A stretch of 64,000 bases of DNA from Lachnospiraceae bacterium. GTDB lineage: Bacteria > Bacillota > Clostridia > Lachnospirales > Lachnospiraceae. Location of the stretch: contig JAKSRM010000009.1 of assembly GCA_024403615.1 (NCBI GenBank), forward strand, positions 1-64,000. The letters are read 5' to 3'. This document shows positions 53,940 to 63,671 of the stretch, piece after piece. The notes beneath the pieces are model-generated. The model saw only the letters and a list, made by a program, of their open reading frames with translations. It was not told the DNA's origin and made no database searches. The position numbers were made by a program, and so were the translations under genes. Each line of letters starts with the position of its first letter. Position 1 is the stretch's first letter.

Positions 53940-53998
53940 GGTCTGTTACGTAGACCTTATTTTGCTCTAATTTTAGTATAAAAAGTAGTACTTGTCTA
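53940..53998 (-). promoter_or_regulatory. Promoter and palindrome of the URO-D-like gene
   Basis: Minus strand: TAGACA (53998-53993), 17 bases, TAAAAT (53975-53970). Downstream, GGTCT-N7-AGACC (53940-53956, GGTCTGTTACGTAGACC on the plus strand) lies in the leader between promoter and ribosome site and could be an operator. Confidence 0.55.
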
Positions 53999-54009
53999 TT
54001 TGAAAACCG

Positions 54010-54050
54010 AAAAAAGCCAAAAATAAAAAGGCTTTTTTGCCTCTTTATTT
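54010..54050 (-). terminator. Terminator of the ATP synthase/flavoprotein transcript
   Basis: Two overlapping alternative hairpins: AAATAAAGAGGC / GCCTTTTTATTT (54050-54021) and AAAAAAGCC / GGCTTTTTT (54010-54038), both ending in T-rich sequence on the minus strand, past the flavoprotein stop. Confidence 0.75.
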
Positions 54051-54080
54051 TTAATATATTTCAAATTCTATTTCTATCAA

Positions 54081-54713
54081 TTAGTCTGTCAGGTCTTTTC
54101 TTACAAAGTTCGTAATTGCGAAAGGCTCTTTCTCCGGAAGGCCATATTTTTCTTTGCCTAATTCAATGCTTCTGCAAAGGAAAACGATGTTTTTCGCCAG
54201 AGTACGAATGGTAGCTAAACCTTCTGCATCACTTGCAGCTTCTCCCGGGAGCTGGCCATGAACGCTGTTCCAATACCTACTGGAAGCTACTGGCATGCTG
54301 CTGATGGTAAAATATTTGTTTAACTCATCGAAAGTAGCGGAAAGGCCGCCTCTTCTTGCTACACATACACTAGCGCCAACCTTTCCAGTTTTATCAAAAC
54401 CAGAAGCAAAGAATAAACGGTCAAGGAAGGAAATTAAGGTGCCATTTGCAGATGCATAATATACAGGGCTTGCAATAACTACTGCATCTGCTGCTTCAAA
54501 TTTTGGCAGACATTCGTTTACAATATCATCGGTAACGCATTTATGATCCATATGACAGCTTCCACATCCGATACATCCACGGATGGTCTTATCACCAATC
54601 ATAATCGTTTCATATTCAAAGCCCTCTGCTTCAAATATCTTTTCCATTTCCGCCAAAGCAACGGCTGTATTGCCATTTTTATTAGGGGAACCATTAAACA
54701 TTAAAACCTTCAT
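54081..54713 (-). CDS. Iron-sulfur flavoprotein / NADPH-dependent FMN reductase family
   Basis: A 210-residue flavodoxin-fold protein. The FMN phosphate loop is MFNGSPNKNGNTAVAL, followed by a Cys cluster CIGCGSCHMDHKC (residues about 49-61) that in iron-sulfur flavoproteins binds a [4Fe-4S] cluster, and SPVYYASANGTLISFLDRLF. It carries electrons in anaerobes, often for detoxifying oxygen species. It begins 11 bases after atpC and may be read through from the ATP synthase operon, although function there is not implied. Confidence 0.88.
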   Translation of the reverse strand: MKVLMFNGSPNKNGNTAVALAEMEKIFEAEGFEYETIMIGDKTIRGCIGCGSCHMDHKCVTDDIVNECLPKFEAADAVVIASPVYYASANGTLISFLDRLFFASGFDKTGKVGASVCVARRGGLSATFDELNKYFTISSMPVASSRYWNSVHGQLPGEAASDAEGLATIRTLAKNIVFLCRSIELGKEKYGLPEKEPFAITNFVRKDLTD

Positions 54714-54724
54714 AACATCCTCCT

Positions 54725-55153
54725 TTATTTTGCTTTGTGATTCTTGTACTTCAGTCTAGCCATAGCGCGTGAAAGCTCATTTTGAGCCAACTTATATTCA
54801 AGAGCGCTCTGTTTCTGGAGCAGTTCCTCTTTCGCTCTCTCTGCGGCCCTACGGGCTCTATTTTCGTCAATTTCTTCCGGTAATTCTACGGAATCAACTA
54901 AAACCAGAACGGAACCATTTTCTACTTTCAATAAGCCGGACGTAACAACTGCCTGAATCTCCGTTTGTCCGTTAAAAGCCTCTGAAGAAGGAATTCTCAT
55001 AGAGATTTCTCCCGGAACGATGGCGCAGATCATGTCTGCACGACCTGCCAAAATGCCAATAAGTCCATCAGCTAAAGGAACCTGAATGCTTTCGCAAGGT
55101 CCCTCGTAGAAATCTCTATCTGCAGCTAATAGTCTTAAATCAAAAGTTTTCAT
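54725..55153 (-). CDS. atpC: ATP synthase epsilon subunit
   Basis: A 142-residue central-stalk subunit that couples rotation and inhibits ATPase activity. The N-terminal beta-sandwich (FDLRLLAADRDFYEGPCESIQVPLADGLIGILAGRADMICAI) and the C-terminal helical hairpin (ENRARRAAERAKEELLQKQ) are both present. It is the last subunit gene of the operon, three bases after atpD. Confidence 0.96.
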   Translation of the reverse strand: MKTFDLRLLAADRDFYEGPCESIQVPLADGLIGILAGRADMICAIVPGEISMRIPSSEAFNGQTEIQAVVTSGLLKVENGSVLVLVDSVELPEEIDENRARRAAERAKEELLQKQSALEYKLAQNELSRAMARLKYKNHKAK

Positions 55154-55156
55154 TTA

Positions 55157-56566
<1,410 letters not shown>

Positions 56567-57478
56567 CTAATTGCGGTTTTTGGCTTTCGCCAGTTTCAGG
56601 CTTTTCGCGCCTGCGGATACTTCAATAATTTCTTGAGTGATGGCTCCCTGACGGACATGGTTATATTCCAGACTCAGTCGGTCCAGAATATCCTGTGCAT
56701 TCTGGGTTGCTCGATCCATAGCCATCATTCTTGCGTTTTGCTCACTGCAATAACTATCAACTAATGCTGAATAAATATATCCAGTAATATAATTTGGAAT
56801 TAAATTTTCTAAAACTTCTTTTTTGGAAGGGAAATACTCAAAATCATCGCCTTTATCTACAACATCTGTCTCAAAATGAGAACGATGCAGTGGAAGTAAA
56901 CGGGATAATTGAGCCGTTGGATTTAAGCCATTTCCAAAGTCCGTATAAACCAAATACACCTTCTTGAAATAGCGGCTTAAATACGTTTCCACTAATAAGT
57001 TGGAAATTTCCCTTGCCCGATCCATATTCGGATTCTGAGCAGTATATAAGAAACTCTTTGAAATCGGATAGCCGTGGCTTTCAAAGTAATTCCGTCCATA
57101 TTCTCCAACCACAAAAAGCTCACAATCCTGATGCCGTTCTAATAATTTCAGAGTTTCTTTAATTACACTCTGGTTATAGGAACCAGCCAGTCCTTTATCT
57201 GCTGTAATTACAAGAATTGCATATTTTCCCGGTTTTGAAAAATTCTCACGAGAATCATCCAATCCCTCCGGTAAGAAGAAGTCGCTGTCAATATGGTCAA
57301 TTGAGCGGAAAATACGCTCTATTTCGCCTTTTAAGGTCTCAAAATAAGGACTGGTATTCGTCATATCAGTTCTTGCTTTTCTCAGCTTTGTAGACGCAAT
57401 CAGATACATAGCGTTGGTAATTTTCTGTGTATCTGTTACAGACCCTATTCTGTTTTTTATTTCCTTAGCATTAGACAT
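56567..57478 (-). CDS. atpG: ATP synthase gamma subunit
   Basis: The rotating central shaft, 303 residues. Long N-terminal (KEIKNRIGSVTDTQKITNAMYLIASTKLRKA) and C-terminal (ENARMMAMDRATQNAQDILDRLSLEYNHVRQGAITQEIIEVSAGA) coiled-coil helices flank a Rossmann-like middle with VITADKGLAGSYN. It is slightly longer than the typical 285-290. Its start overlaps the atpA stop by 8 bases. Confidence 0.97.
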   Translation of the reverse strand: MSNAKEIKNRIGSVTDTQKITNAMYLIASTKLRKARTDMTNTSPYFETLKGEIERIFRSIDHIDSDFFLPEGLDDSRENFSKPGKYAILVITADKGLAGSYNQSVIKETLKLLERHQDCELFVVGEYGRNYFESHGYPISKSFLYTAQNPNMDRAREISNLLVETYLSRYFKKVYLVYTDFGNGLNPTAQLSRLLPLHRSHFETDVVDKGDDFEYFPSKKEVLENLIPNYITGYIYSALVDSYCSEQNARMMAMDRATQNAQDILDRLSLEYNHVRQGAITQEIIEVSAGAKSLKLAKAKNRN

Positions 57479-59201
57479 AGAACTTTTCTGCGAAATCCTT
57501 TGCGTATTTTACGATTGTATCTTTTTCTTCTTCTGTGAATATACCATTGCTATCAATAGAATCACAGATGGATGCATGCTCTCTTTCAAATCCAGCTAAC
57601 AGTTCCTGATTAAAACGATAAACGTCATCCATCTCAATATTCTGCATGGAATGAGCCAGAGAAGAAAGAAGAATGATTACCTGCTGATGAAGGCTGTATG
57701 GCTTGTACTGTGGCTGAACCAACATTTTCATCAGACCCTGACCGTAAGTCAGCTGATTCTTCGTCGCATCATCCAAGTCACTGGAGAACTGGGTAAATAC
57801 TTCCATCTCACGGAACTGAGCCAAATCCAGACGAAGAGTACCTACTGCCTTCTTCATAGCTTTAGTCTGAGCATCTCCACCAACACGGGAAACAGAAAGG
57901 CCGACGTTTACTGCAGGTCTTTGTCCGGAGAAGAATAAATTACTCTCCAGATAAATCTGTCCATCGGTGATGGAAATAATGTTTGTAGGAATATAAGCAG
58001 AAACATCGTTATCCTGAGTTTCTACAATAGGCAGAGCGGTAATGCTGCCGCCACCTTTTTCATCACTTAATCTTGCAGATCTTTCCAGCAGTCTTGAATG
58101 GAGATAGAAGACATCGCCTGGATAAGCCTCACGGCCTGGAGACCGGTCTAACAGAAGACTTATGGAACGGTAAGCAACTGCATGCTTGGATAAATCATCA
58201 TAAATAATCAGAACATCCTTGCCCTTTTCCATAAAATATTCTGCCATGGCACATCCGGAATATGGAGCAATATACTGAAGCGGATCTGCATCCGAAGCAT
58301 TTGCTGCAACAATAATGGTATATTCCATTGCACCATGCTTTCTAAGGTTTTCTGCTAACTGCGCTACGCTGCTGGCCTTCTGTCCAATGGCAACGTAAAT
58401 ACATATACAATCTTTTCCCTGCTGGTTAATGATTGCATCAATAGCGATCGCTGTTTTTCCGGTCTGACGGTCGCCGATAATAAGCTCTCTTTGGCCTCTT
58501 CCAATTGGGAACATGGAATCAATAGAAAGAATTCCTGTTTCCAGTGGATGATTTACCGACTGACGATCAACGATACCAGGGGCTTTATTTTCAATCGGAC
58601 GGTAAGCTTCTGCTTTAATTTCGCCTTTTCCATCGATTGGAGTTCCTAAAGAATCTACAACTCTTCCCAGATATCCTTCACCGATTGGAACACTAGCGGT
58701 TCCGTTGGTTCTTCTTACAGAACTACCAGCTAATATTTCCTCGTCATCACCAAAAATAACGCAGCCAACGGTAGTCTCTGCTAAGTCAAGGACCATTCCT
58801 CTCAAGCCGCAATCAAAGACCAGAATTTCTCCGTATTCGGCATTTTCCAAACCAGAAATACGAGCAATACCATCTCCTACGGTAACTACGGTACCTCTTT
58901 CTGCTGGAAGGGCTTTTACCTCCCAATCCTGTAAGGCACCCTTAATAAGAGGAATTAATTCCTTGCCTGAAAATTTCTCTTTACTGAAGGAACGGACAAA
59001 CTGGTCATAAAGACCTTCTTTGCTCCAGTCGTATTCTTCGGATCCAACAATTAATTTGAACCCATTCTCTAAAGACTGGTCGCTGATCCACTCCAGTTCC
59101 GTTTCTTCGCCATATTTCTTTTTGAGAAAGCTAATAAATCTCTGTTTCTGCTCAGCAGAAGGAGCCTGTGCAGAATACAAAAAAGCTTTGTTATCTGTCA
59201 T
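57471..59201 (-). CDS. atpA: ATP synthase alpha subunit with N-terminal delta-subunit C-terminal-domain fusion
   Basis: A 576-residue alpha subunit; the usual length is about 500. From residue about 76 it is an ordinary alpha: SGKELIPLIKGALQDWEVK (N-terminal helix), GTVVTVGDGIARISGLENA, Walker A GDRQTGKT (243-250), and the C-terminal helical domain. The first about 72 residues, LYSAQAPSAEQKQRFISFLKKKY ... DQSLENGFKLIVGSEEYDWS, align without gaps to the C-terminal domain of the delta subunit: SA...S..Q....K, then D.S..G, a G and D.S..G, as I recall them from E. coli delta. The ATG abuts the atpF stop, so no separate atpH gene fits. Fusion or a shared ancestry is inference from this pattern, though the length and position fit well. 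Confidence 0.93.
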   Translation of the reverse strand: MTDNKAFLYSAQAPSAEQKQRFISFLKKKYGEETELEWISDQSLENGFKLIVGSEEYDWSKEGLYDQFVRSFSKEKFSGKELIPLIKGALQDWEVKALPAERGTVVTVGDGIARISGLENAEYGEILVFDCGLRGMVLDLAETTVGCVIFGDDEEILAGSSVRRTNGTASVPIGEGYLGRVVDSLGTPIDGKGEIKAEAYRPIENKAPGIVDRQSVNHPLETGILSIDSMFPIGRGQRELIIGDRQTGKTAIAIDAIINQQGKDCICIYVAIGQKASSVAQLAENLRKHGAMEYTIIVAANASDADPLQYIAPYSGCAMAEYFMEKGKDVLIIYDDLSKHAVAYRSISLLLDRSPGREAYPGDVFYLHSRLLERSARLSDEKGGGSITALPIVETQDNDVSAYIPTNIISITDGQIYLESNLFFSGQRPAVNVGLSVSRVGGDAQTKAMKKAVGTLRLDLAQFREMEVFTQFSSDLDDATKNQLTYGQGLMKMLVQPQYKPYSLHQQVIILLSSLAHSMQNIEMDDVYRFNQELLAGFEREHASICDSIDSNGIFTEEEKDTIVKYAKDFAEKFYV

Positions 59202-59684
59202 TTACTTTTCCTCTGCAGAATCTAAGAAACTATCAAAAGCATCCGATGTGCTGTCAAAAATAGCCTTCTTGGCAGCTTCTTTTGCTAACTCTTCAATCTG
59301 ATCGCCTGCTTCTGCAACGATTCTGTCTTTCTCTTCTTCCGCCTGTTTACGGGCTTTTTCCAGAATAAGTTCTGCTTCTGCTTTGGCTTCATCTGTTCTA
59401 GTTTTCGCCATAGCATTGGCCTCATCCATAGCTTTATTCTTAATATCAGCAGCTTCTGAGTCTGCTTCCTGAAGTTTTGACTCGTATTCTTCCTTTAAAG
59501 CATTTGCTTTATCCAGATTTTCCTTGGTCTGATCATCCAGTTCCTGATATCCGGCTTTTCTTTTGTCAATAAAGTTTTTGACCGGTTTGTAAAGGGCCAG
59601 ATAAAGAACAAAGAACAGAATAGCAAAGTTCAATAAATGAAGCAAAATCTGCTGAAAATCTATGTTCAGTGGTACTCCTGTCAT
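59202..59684 (-). CDS. atpF: ATP synthase b subunit
   Basis: The peripheral-stalk subunit, 160 residues: one N-terminal membrane helix (about 13-32, LLHLLNFAILFFVLYLALYKP) and a long charged coiled coil (about 35-150) with 11-residue-like repeats of Ala/Glu/Lys. There is no delta-like extension at the C-terminus, so this is not a b-delta fusion. It directly abuts atpA. Confidence 0.95.
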   Translation of the reverse strand: MTGVPLNIDFQQILLHLLNFAILFFVLYLALYKPVKNFIDKRKAGYQELDDQTKENLDKANALKEEYESKLQEADSEAADIKNKAMDEANAMAKTRTDEAKAEAELILEKARKQAEEEKDRIVAEAGDQIEELAKEAAKKAIFDSTSDAFDSFLDSAEEK

Positions 59685-59711
59685 TTTTTTTAACCGCCTT
59701 TACAATTAGAA

Positions 59712-60086
59712 TTACAATACGAAAATAATCAGAATAGCAACGATCAATGCGTAAATAATAGCAGTCTCGATAAATACCAGACCTAACATTAAAGAGGTAC
59801 GGATCTTTCCTTCTGCTTCTGGCTGTCTCGCAATACCATCAATAGATTTTGTAATAGCCCATGCCATACCGATTGCACCAACTGCTGCAACAACACCAAT
59901 AACAGCTGCGGCTGCAATAGCTTTTACGTTCTTAAGATTATCAACTACTGGAGCGATAGCTTCGCCTGCTGCTACTGCTGCAACTTCATCAGCTTTTGTT
60001 GTGATAGCAAGAACTACCATGCAAAGAGCCAGAGCTGCTGCGATAATACCTAAAATTGTTATTGTTCTTTTACCAACCTTTGTCAT
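59712..60086 (-). CDS. atpE: ATP synthase c subunit with extra N-terminal membrane segment
   Basis: The rotor-ring proteolipid. At 124 residues it is much longer than the usual 70-90. Residues about 55-124 are a normal c hairpin: helix 1 (AIAAAAVIGVVAAVGAIGMAWAI), the polar loop ARQPEA, and helix 2 with the ion-binding Glu 107 in VFIETAIIYALIVAIL. In front lies an extra hydrophobic segment (about 8-29) and a linker, which may be a signal peptide or a third helix. Ion-site residues are mixed: Glu 107-Thr 108 and Tyr 112 fit a sodium-type site, but the Gln of helix 1 is replaced by Met 74. Confidence 0.95.
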   Translation of the reverse strand: MTKVGKRTITILGIIAAALALCMVVLAITTKADEVAAVAAGEAIAPVVDNLKNVKAIAAAAVIGVVAAVGAIGMAWAITKSIDGIARQPEAEGKIRTSLMLGLVFIETAIIYALIVAILIIFVL

Positions 60087-60134
60087 TTTTATTTCCTCCT
60101 AAGTGAAAACACTTTAATTACTAAATATTTATAT

Positions 60135-60995
60135 TTAAGCTCTTTCGGCTTTTATTTTCTTTTTCTTCTCTTTTGGAACTTTCACTTTTTTCTCTGATTT
60201 TTCTGTTACCTCACCGAAATAGGTAGAAGCCAATGTGGTCAAAACGTAGGCCTGAATCAAAGCATGAAGCAGGGTGAAGATAACACCTACGAAAACAGGA
60301 ATTACGTAACTTGTTAAAGTATAGTGGTAAACCAGATCCGTTACTAAGGCACCAGAAAGTAATGCACCAAAAAGACGGAAGCTCATAGAAATCGGAAGGG
60401 AGAATTCCTTTAACGCTTTTCCAAGACCCTTCAGGCCATTCCGTGCAATACCTCCACCCATAATAACCAGGAACGTAAGGCAACCCATCGTAATAGCTCC
60501 ATTAATGTCTGCCAAAGGAGCAGGCAAAGCAATACTGGTTCCCGCGGTAGTGGAAGCCTGTAAACCTAATAACTCAAACAAGGTTCCAATACAGATGTAA
60601 GCACCGGCAACAAAAATATATCCTCCAATAAAACCATGACAATGAGGAGAATTCTCTTTCGCCATATTGGCAAATAATTCCACGCCCTGCTCTAACAACA
60701 TCTGGAACTTACCTGGAATAATCGTGAATTTTGGAATAACAAAAATACGGATAATAATAGCAGCAACAATCAAAATTCCTGAAACAATAAATGCGGAAAT
60801 TACTGCTGGGTTAACCTGTAATCCAAAAAGATTAATCTTAAACGTTTCATGCAGAACTGCATCCTTCATCGCAACGCTAATTTCTTCATGAGGAGATTCC
60901 GGAAGTAAATTTCCGGTAATAATAATACCTGCAATTAGAATTGCAAAAATGAAGGCGAAGATAATAATAAATCTAGTTTTCTTCTTCTTTTCCAT
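60135..60995 (-). CDS. atpB: ATP synthase a subunit
   Basis: The stator part of the ion channel, 286 residues with about six helices. The essential Arg lies in SMSFRLFGALLSGALVTDLVYHY; a conserved HALIQAYVLTTLASTYFG follows in the last helix. The N-terminus has an additional Lys-rich leader and helix (about 8-27), and the C-terminus ends in a long Lys-rich tail. It is the first gene of the operon; no atpI precedes it. Confidence 0.95.
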   Translation of the reverse strand: MEKKKKTRFIIIFAFIFAILIAGIIITGNLLPESPHEEISVAMKDAVLHETFKINLFGLQVNPAVISAFIVSGILIVAAIIIRIFVIPKFTIIPGKFQMLLEQGVELFANMAKENSPHCHGFIGGYIFVAGAYICIGTLFELLGLQASTTAGTSIALPAPLADINGAITMGCLTFLVIMGGGIARNGLKGLGKALKEFSLPISMSFRLFGALLSGALVTDLVYHYTLTSYVIPVFVGVIFTLLHALIQAYVLTTLASTYFGEVTEKSEKKVKVPKEKKKKIKAERA

Positions 60996-61035
60996 TTTTT
61001 ATTTCCTTAGTTAATAAAAAATTATTGGGACAACC

Positions 61036-61105
61036 AAAAATATCTTGCAAGGGATCCTGCAAGATATTTTTACTCGTATATTTCCCTTACAACCTATGAA
61101 TTATA
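61036..61105 (-). promoter_or_regulatory. atp operon leader: -10 box and long hairpin
   Basis: Minus strand: a -10 box TATAAT (61105-61100) without a clear -35, then a 14-bp perfect stem AAAAATATCTTGCA / TGCAAGATATTTTT (61036-61071) followed by TTTTTGG. It lies 40 bases before atpB. It can act as the terminator of fchA or as an attenuator of the atp transcript. The gap 60996-61185 holds no gene. Confidence 0.6.
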
Positions 61106-61185
61106 CTCTTTTTACCAAAAAAGTACACTTTAATTATTCACGAAAATAATAGTAGGTCGATGGGGCCTTTTTGGTTGTTTTTTTA

Positions 61186-61824
61186 TTATTTTGCAGGCTG
61201 TAATTTCTGGTAAACTGTACCAAAAATTTCATCTGCTTTATTACCGGATTCATGAAGCATATTTAAAGCTTTCTGATTCAGGTTTTCAGCATATTCTCTG
61301 TCAGCCATGCCCTTTGTATTAATGAAAATATTTAAGCTAGCTGCAAACATTGCGCTCTTGCAGATTGTAGCACCACATCCAGCATCACTAACTGCCAGTG
61401 CGGATCCTTTTGCTGCAAATTCAGCAATGATGTCGATGGCCTGAGCACAGCATTCCATAATTTCCATAGGAACCTGGCAAGCGTCCTTTGAGCACTGCTC
61501 AAGAACTTCTGCTTTATGAGCTTTTTCTTCCTCTGTTGTAGCTGGAAGGCCATAAGCTTTTGATAATGGCTCGAATCCTGCAGCATCTTCATCAATAAGA
61601 CTTAAGAACTTCTTCTGAAGATCATCAGATTTTTCTTTCAGGGCAATGATTTCTTCTTCAACATCTGCATATTTCTTTTTGCCAACGGTTAAAGAACCTA
61701 CCATGTTTCCAAGAGCAGTTCCGATAGCACCGCAAAGAGCAGCCGCACCGCCACCACCAGGAACAGCTTCTTTTGAAGCTAATACTTCGATAAAATCAGG
61801 GAGAGTTTTCTCGCTAATGTTCAT
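61186..61824 (-). CDS. fchA: Methenyltetrahydrofolate cyclohydrolase (FchA, cyclodeaminase family)
   Basis: A 212-residue protein of the formiminotransferase-cyclodeaminase family. The glycine-rich folate-binding start SKEAVPGGGGAAALCGAIGTALGNMV and the later SDAGCGATICKSAMFAASLNIFINTK are typical. The family either deaminates formimino-THF or hydrolyses methenyl-THF; the neighbour fhs, and the FolD that lacks cyclohydrolase residues, favour the latter. It follows fhs by about 140 bases containing a terminator and a second hairpin, so it may be expressed partly on its own. The next gene is atpB. Confidence 0.9.
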   Translation of the reverse strand: MNISEKTLPDFIEVLASKEAVPGGGGAAALCGAIGTALGNMVGSLTVGKKKYADVEEEIIALKEKSDDLQKKFLSLIDEDAAGFEPLSKAYGLPATTEEEKAHKAEVLEQCSKDACQVPMEIMECCAQAIDIIAEFAAKGSALAVSDAGCGATICKSAMFAASLNIFINTKGMADREYAENLNQKALNMLHESGNKADEIFGTVYQKLQPAK

Positions 61825-61849
61825 TGTAATCCTCCAAATATTTCGTCAA

Positions 61850-61882
61850 ACCGAGTAGGAAGAATAAATCTGCCTACTCGGT
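61850..61882 (-). repeat. Hairpin in the fchA leader
   Basis: ACCGAGTAGG / CCTACTCGGT, a 10-bp perfect stem with a 13-base loop, between the fhs terminator and the fchA ribosome binding site. It may control fchA translation or stabilise its mRNA. Confidence 0.5.
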
Positions 61883-61904
61883 ACACGTTTTTATTCAAAA
61901 ACAA

Positions 61905-61944
61905 TCAGCGAGGACTTGCCGATTGCATAACAAATCCTCGCTGA
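61905..61944 (-). terminator. Terminator of fhs
   Basis: Minus strand: TCAGCGAGGA / TCCTCGCTGA, a 10-bp perfect stem with a 20-base loop, followed by TTGTTTTTG. Confidence 0.85.
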
Positions 61945-61961
61945 CAAAATCAAAAGATAGA

Positions 61962-63644
61962 TTAGAATAATCCGGAAATCTTTCCAGTGTTATCAACGTC
62001 GATCTTTTCAGCTGATGGAACTTTTGGAAGTCCAGGCATCTTCATGATTTCGCCTGTAAGAGCTACTACGAAGCCTGCACCTGCGGAAACGTTAACCTGA
62101 CGGATTGTGATTCTGAATCCTGTAGGACGTCCAAGTTTTGTCTGATCATCAGTAAGTGAGTACTGAGTCTTAGCCATACATACTGGCATTTCGCCATAAC
62201 CGAATTTCTCGAGTTCTTCGATTTCTTTAGCTGCCTTAGGAGCAAAGTCAACACCATCAGCACCGTAAACTTTAGTTGCGATAGCTGTGATCTTTTCTTT
62301 GATGGAAGCTTTCTCATCGTATGCAAACTGGAAGTTGTTAGGTTCTTCGCAAAGACGAATAACTTCTTCAGCTACTTCGATACCGCCTTCGCCGCCTTTT
62401 GCCCAAACTTCACTCATCTTAACGTTAACACCGAGTTCAGCACATTTCTTTGTAACTAATTCGATTTCAGCGTCAGTATCGTTAACGAATCTGTTAAGAG
62501 CAACAACTGCTGGAAGACCAAATACCTTAGTAACGTTTTCAACGTGTTTAAGAAGGTTTGGAAGACCTTTTTCAAGAGCTTCAAGGTTTTCTTTACCAAC
62601 GTCTGCCTTTGGAACGCCACCGTTGTATTTAAGAGCTTTGATTGTAGCAACGATGATAACTGCATCTGGCTGAAGTCCAGCAAGACGGCATTTGATATCG
62701 ATGAATTTCTCTGCGCCGAGGTCAGCACCGAAACCAGCTTCTGTTACTACATAATCACCAAAGTGCATAGCCATCTTTGTAGCCATAACTGAGTTACATC
62801 CATGAGCGATGTTAGCGAATGGTCCACCATGAACGAATGCTGGTGTTCCTTCAAGAGTCTGAACCAGGTTTGGTTTCAGAGCATCTTTTAATAATGCTGT
62901 CATAGCGCCCTGAGCATTGATCTGGCCTGCTGTTACAGGTTCGCCTGCTCTGTTATATCCGATAACGATTCTTGCGAAACGTGCTTTAAGATCATCAAGA
63001 CCTGAAGCTAAGCAGAATGCTGCCATAACTTCTGATGCAACAGTGATATCGAATCCATCTTCTCTTGTGTAGCCGTTAGCTTTTCCGCCTAAACCATCTA
63101 CTACGTTACGAAGCTGTCTGTCGTTCATATCTACACAACGTCTCCAAGTGATTCTTCTTGGGTCGATGTCAAGAGCGTTGCCCTGGTAAATATGGTTGTC
63201 GATCATAGCTGCTAATAAGTTGTTAGCTGCGCCGATTGCGTGGAAGTCACCTGTGAAATGAAGGTTAATATCTTCCATAGGAACAACCTGTGCATAGCCG
63301 CCGCCTGCTGCTCCACCTTTAACACCGAATACAGGTCCTAAGGATGGCTCACGAAGAGCGATAACTGTCTTTTTGCCAAGTTTAGAAAGAGCATCACCAA
63401 CACCTACTGTTGTAGTTGTTTTGCCTTCTCCTGCTGGAGTTGGGTTGATAGCTGTGCAAAGGATTAATTTAGCTTTCTTTCCGTCTGGACGAGGAGTTGC
63501 TAATAAATTGTAATCAACTTTTGCTTTGTACTTTCCGTAATACTCAATGTCGTCTTCTGTAAGACCAACTTTTGCAGCGATCTCTCTGATGTGCTGAGGT
63601 GTAGCTTCCTGAGCGATCTCAATGTCTGATTTGAATTCTGCCAT
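61962..63644 (-). CDS. fhs: Formate--tetrahydrofolate ligase
   Basis: A 560-residue ATP-dependent enzyme that makes 10-formyl-THF from formate. Signatures are the P-loop-like [45 protein letters not shown] and [20 protein letters not shown]. It opens the methyl branch of one-carbon assimilation used by acetogens and also feeds purine synthesis. Codon use is more uniform than in the neighbours, with preferred codons, suggesting high expression; the same is seen in the divergent folD. It follows folC by 27 bases with AAAGGAG before the ATG. Confidence 0.98.
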   Translation of the reverse strand: MAEFKSDIEIAQEATPQHIREIAAKVGLTEDDIEYYGKYKAKVDYNLLATPRPDGKKAKLILCTAINPTPAGEGKTTTTVGVGDALSKLGKKTVIALREPSLGPVFGVKGGAAGGGYAQVVPMEDINLHFTGDFHAIGAANNLLAAMIDNHIYQGNALDIDPRRITWRRCVDMNDRQLRNVVDGLGGKANGYTREDGFDITVASEVMAAFCLASGLDDLKARFARIVIGYNRAGEPVTAGQINAQGAMTALLKDALKPNLVQTLEGTPAFVHGGPFANIAHGCNSVMATKMAMHFGDYVVTEAGFGADLGAEKFIDIKCRLAGLQPDAVIIVATIKALKYNGGVPKADVGKENLEALEKGLPNLLKHVENVTKVFGLPAVVALNRFVNDTDAEIELVTKKCAELGVNVKMSEVWAKGGEGGIEVAEEVIRLCEEPNNFQFAYDEKASIKEKITAIATKVYGADGVDFAPKAAKEIEELEKFGYGEMPVCMAKTQYSLTDDQTKLGRPTGFRITIRQVNVSAGAGFVVALTGEIMKMPGLPKVPSAEKIDVDNTGKISGLF

Positions 63645-63671
63645 TTTTTTTCTCCTTTAATTTTTATGTAA

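Noticed and set aside
61030-61178. ACAACCAAAAA and its inverted copy TTTTTGGTTGT flanking the atp leader as mobile-element ends
   Set aside because: Only 11 bp, A/T-rich and about 130 bp apart, with no target duplication or transposase; probably chance.
62287-62673. Plus-strand frame of 128 residues within fhs
   Set aside because: fhs is a complete, well-conserved gene with strong codon bias; the antisense frame has no independent support.
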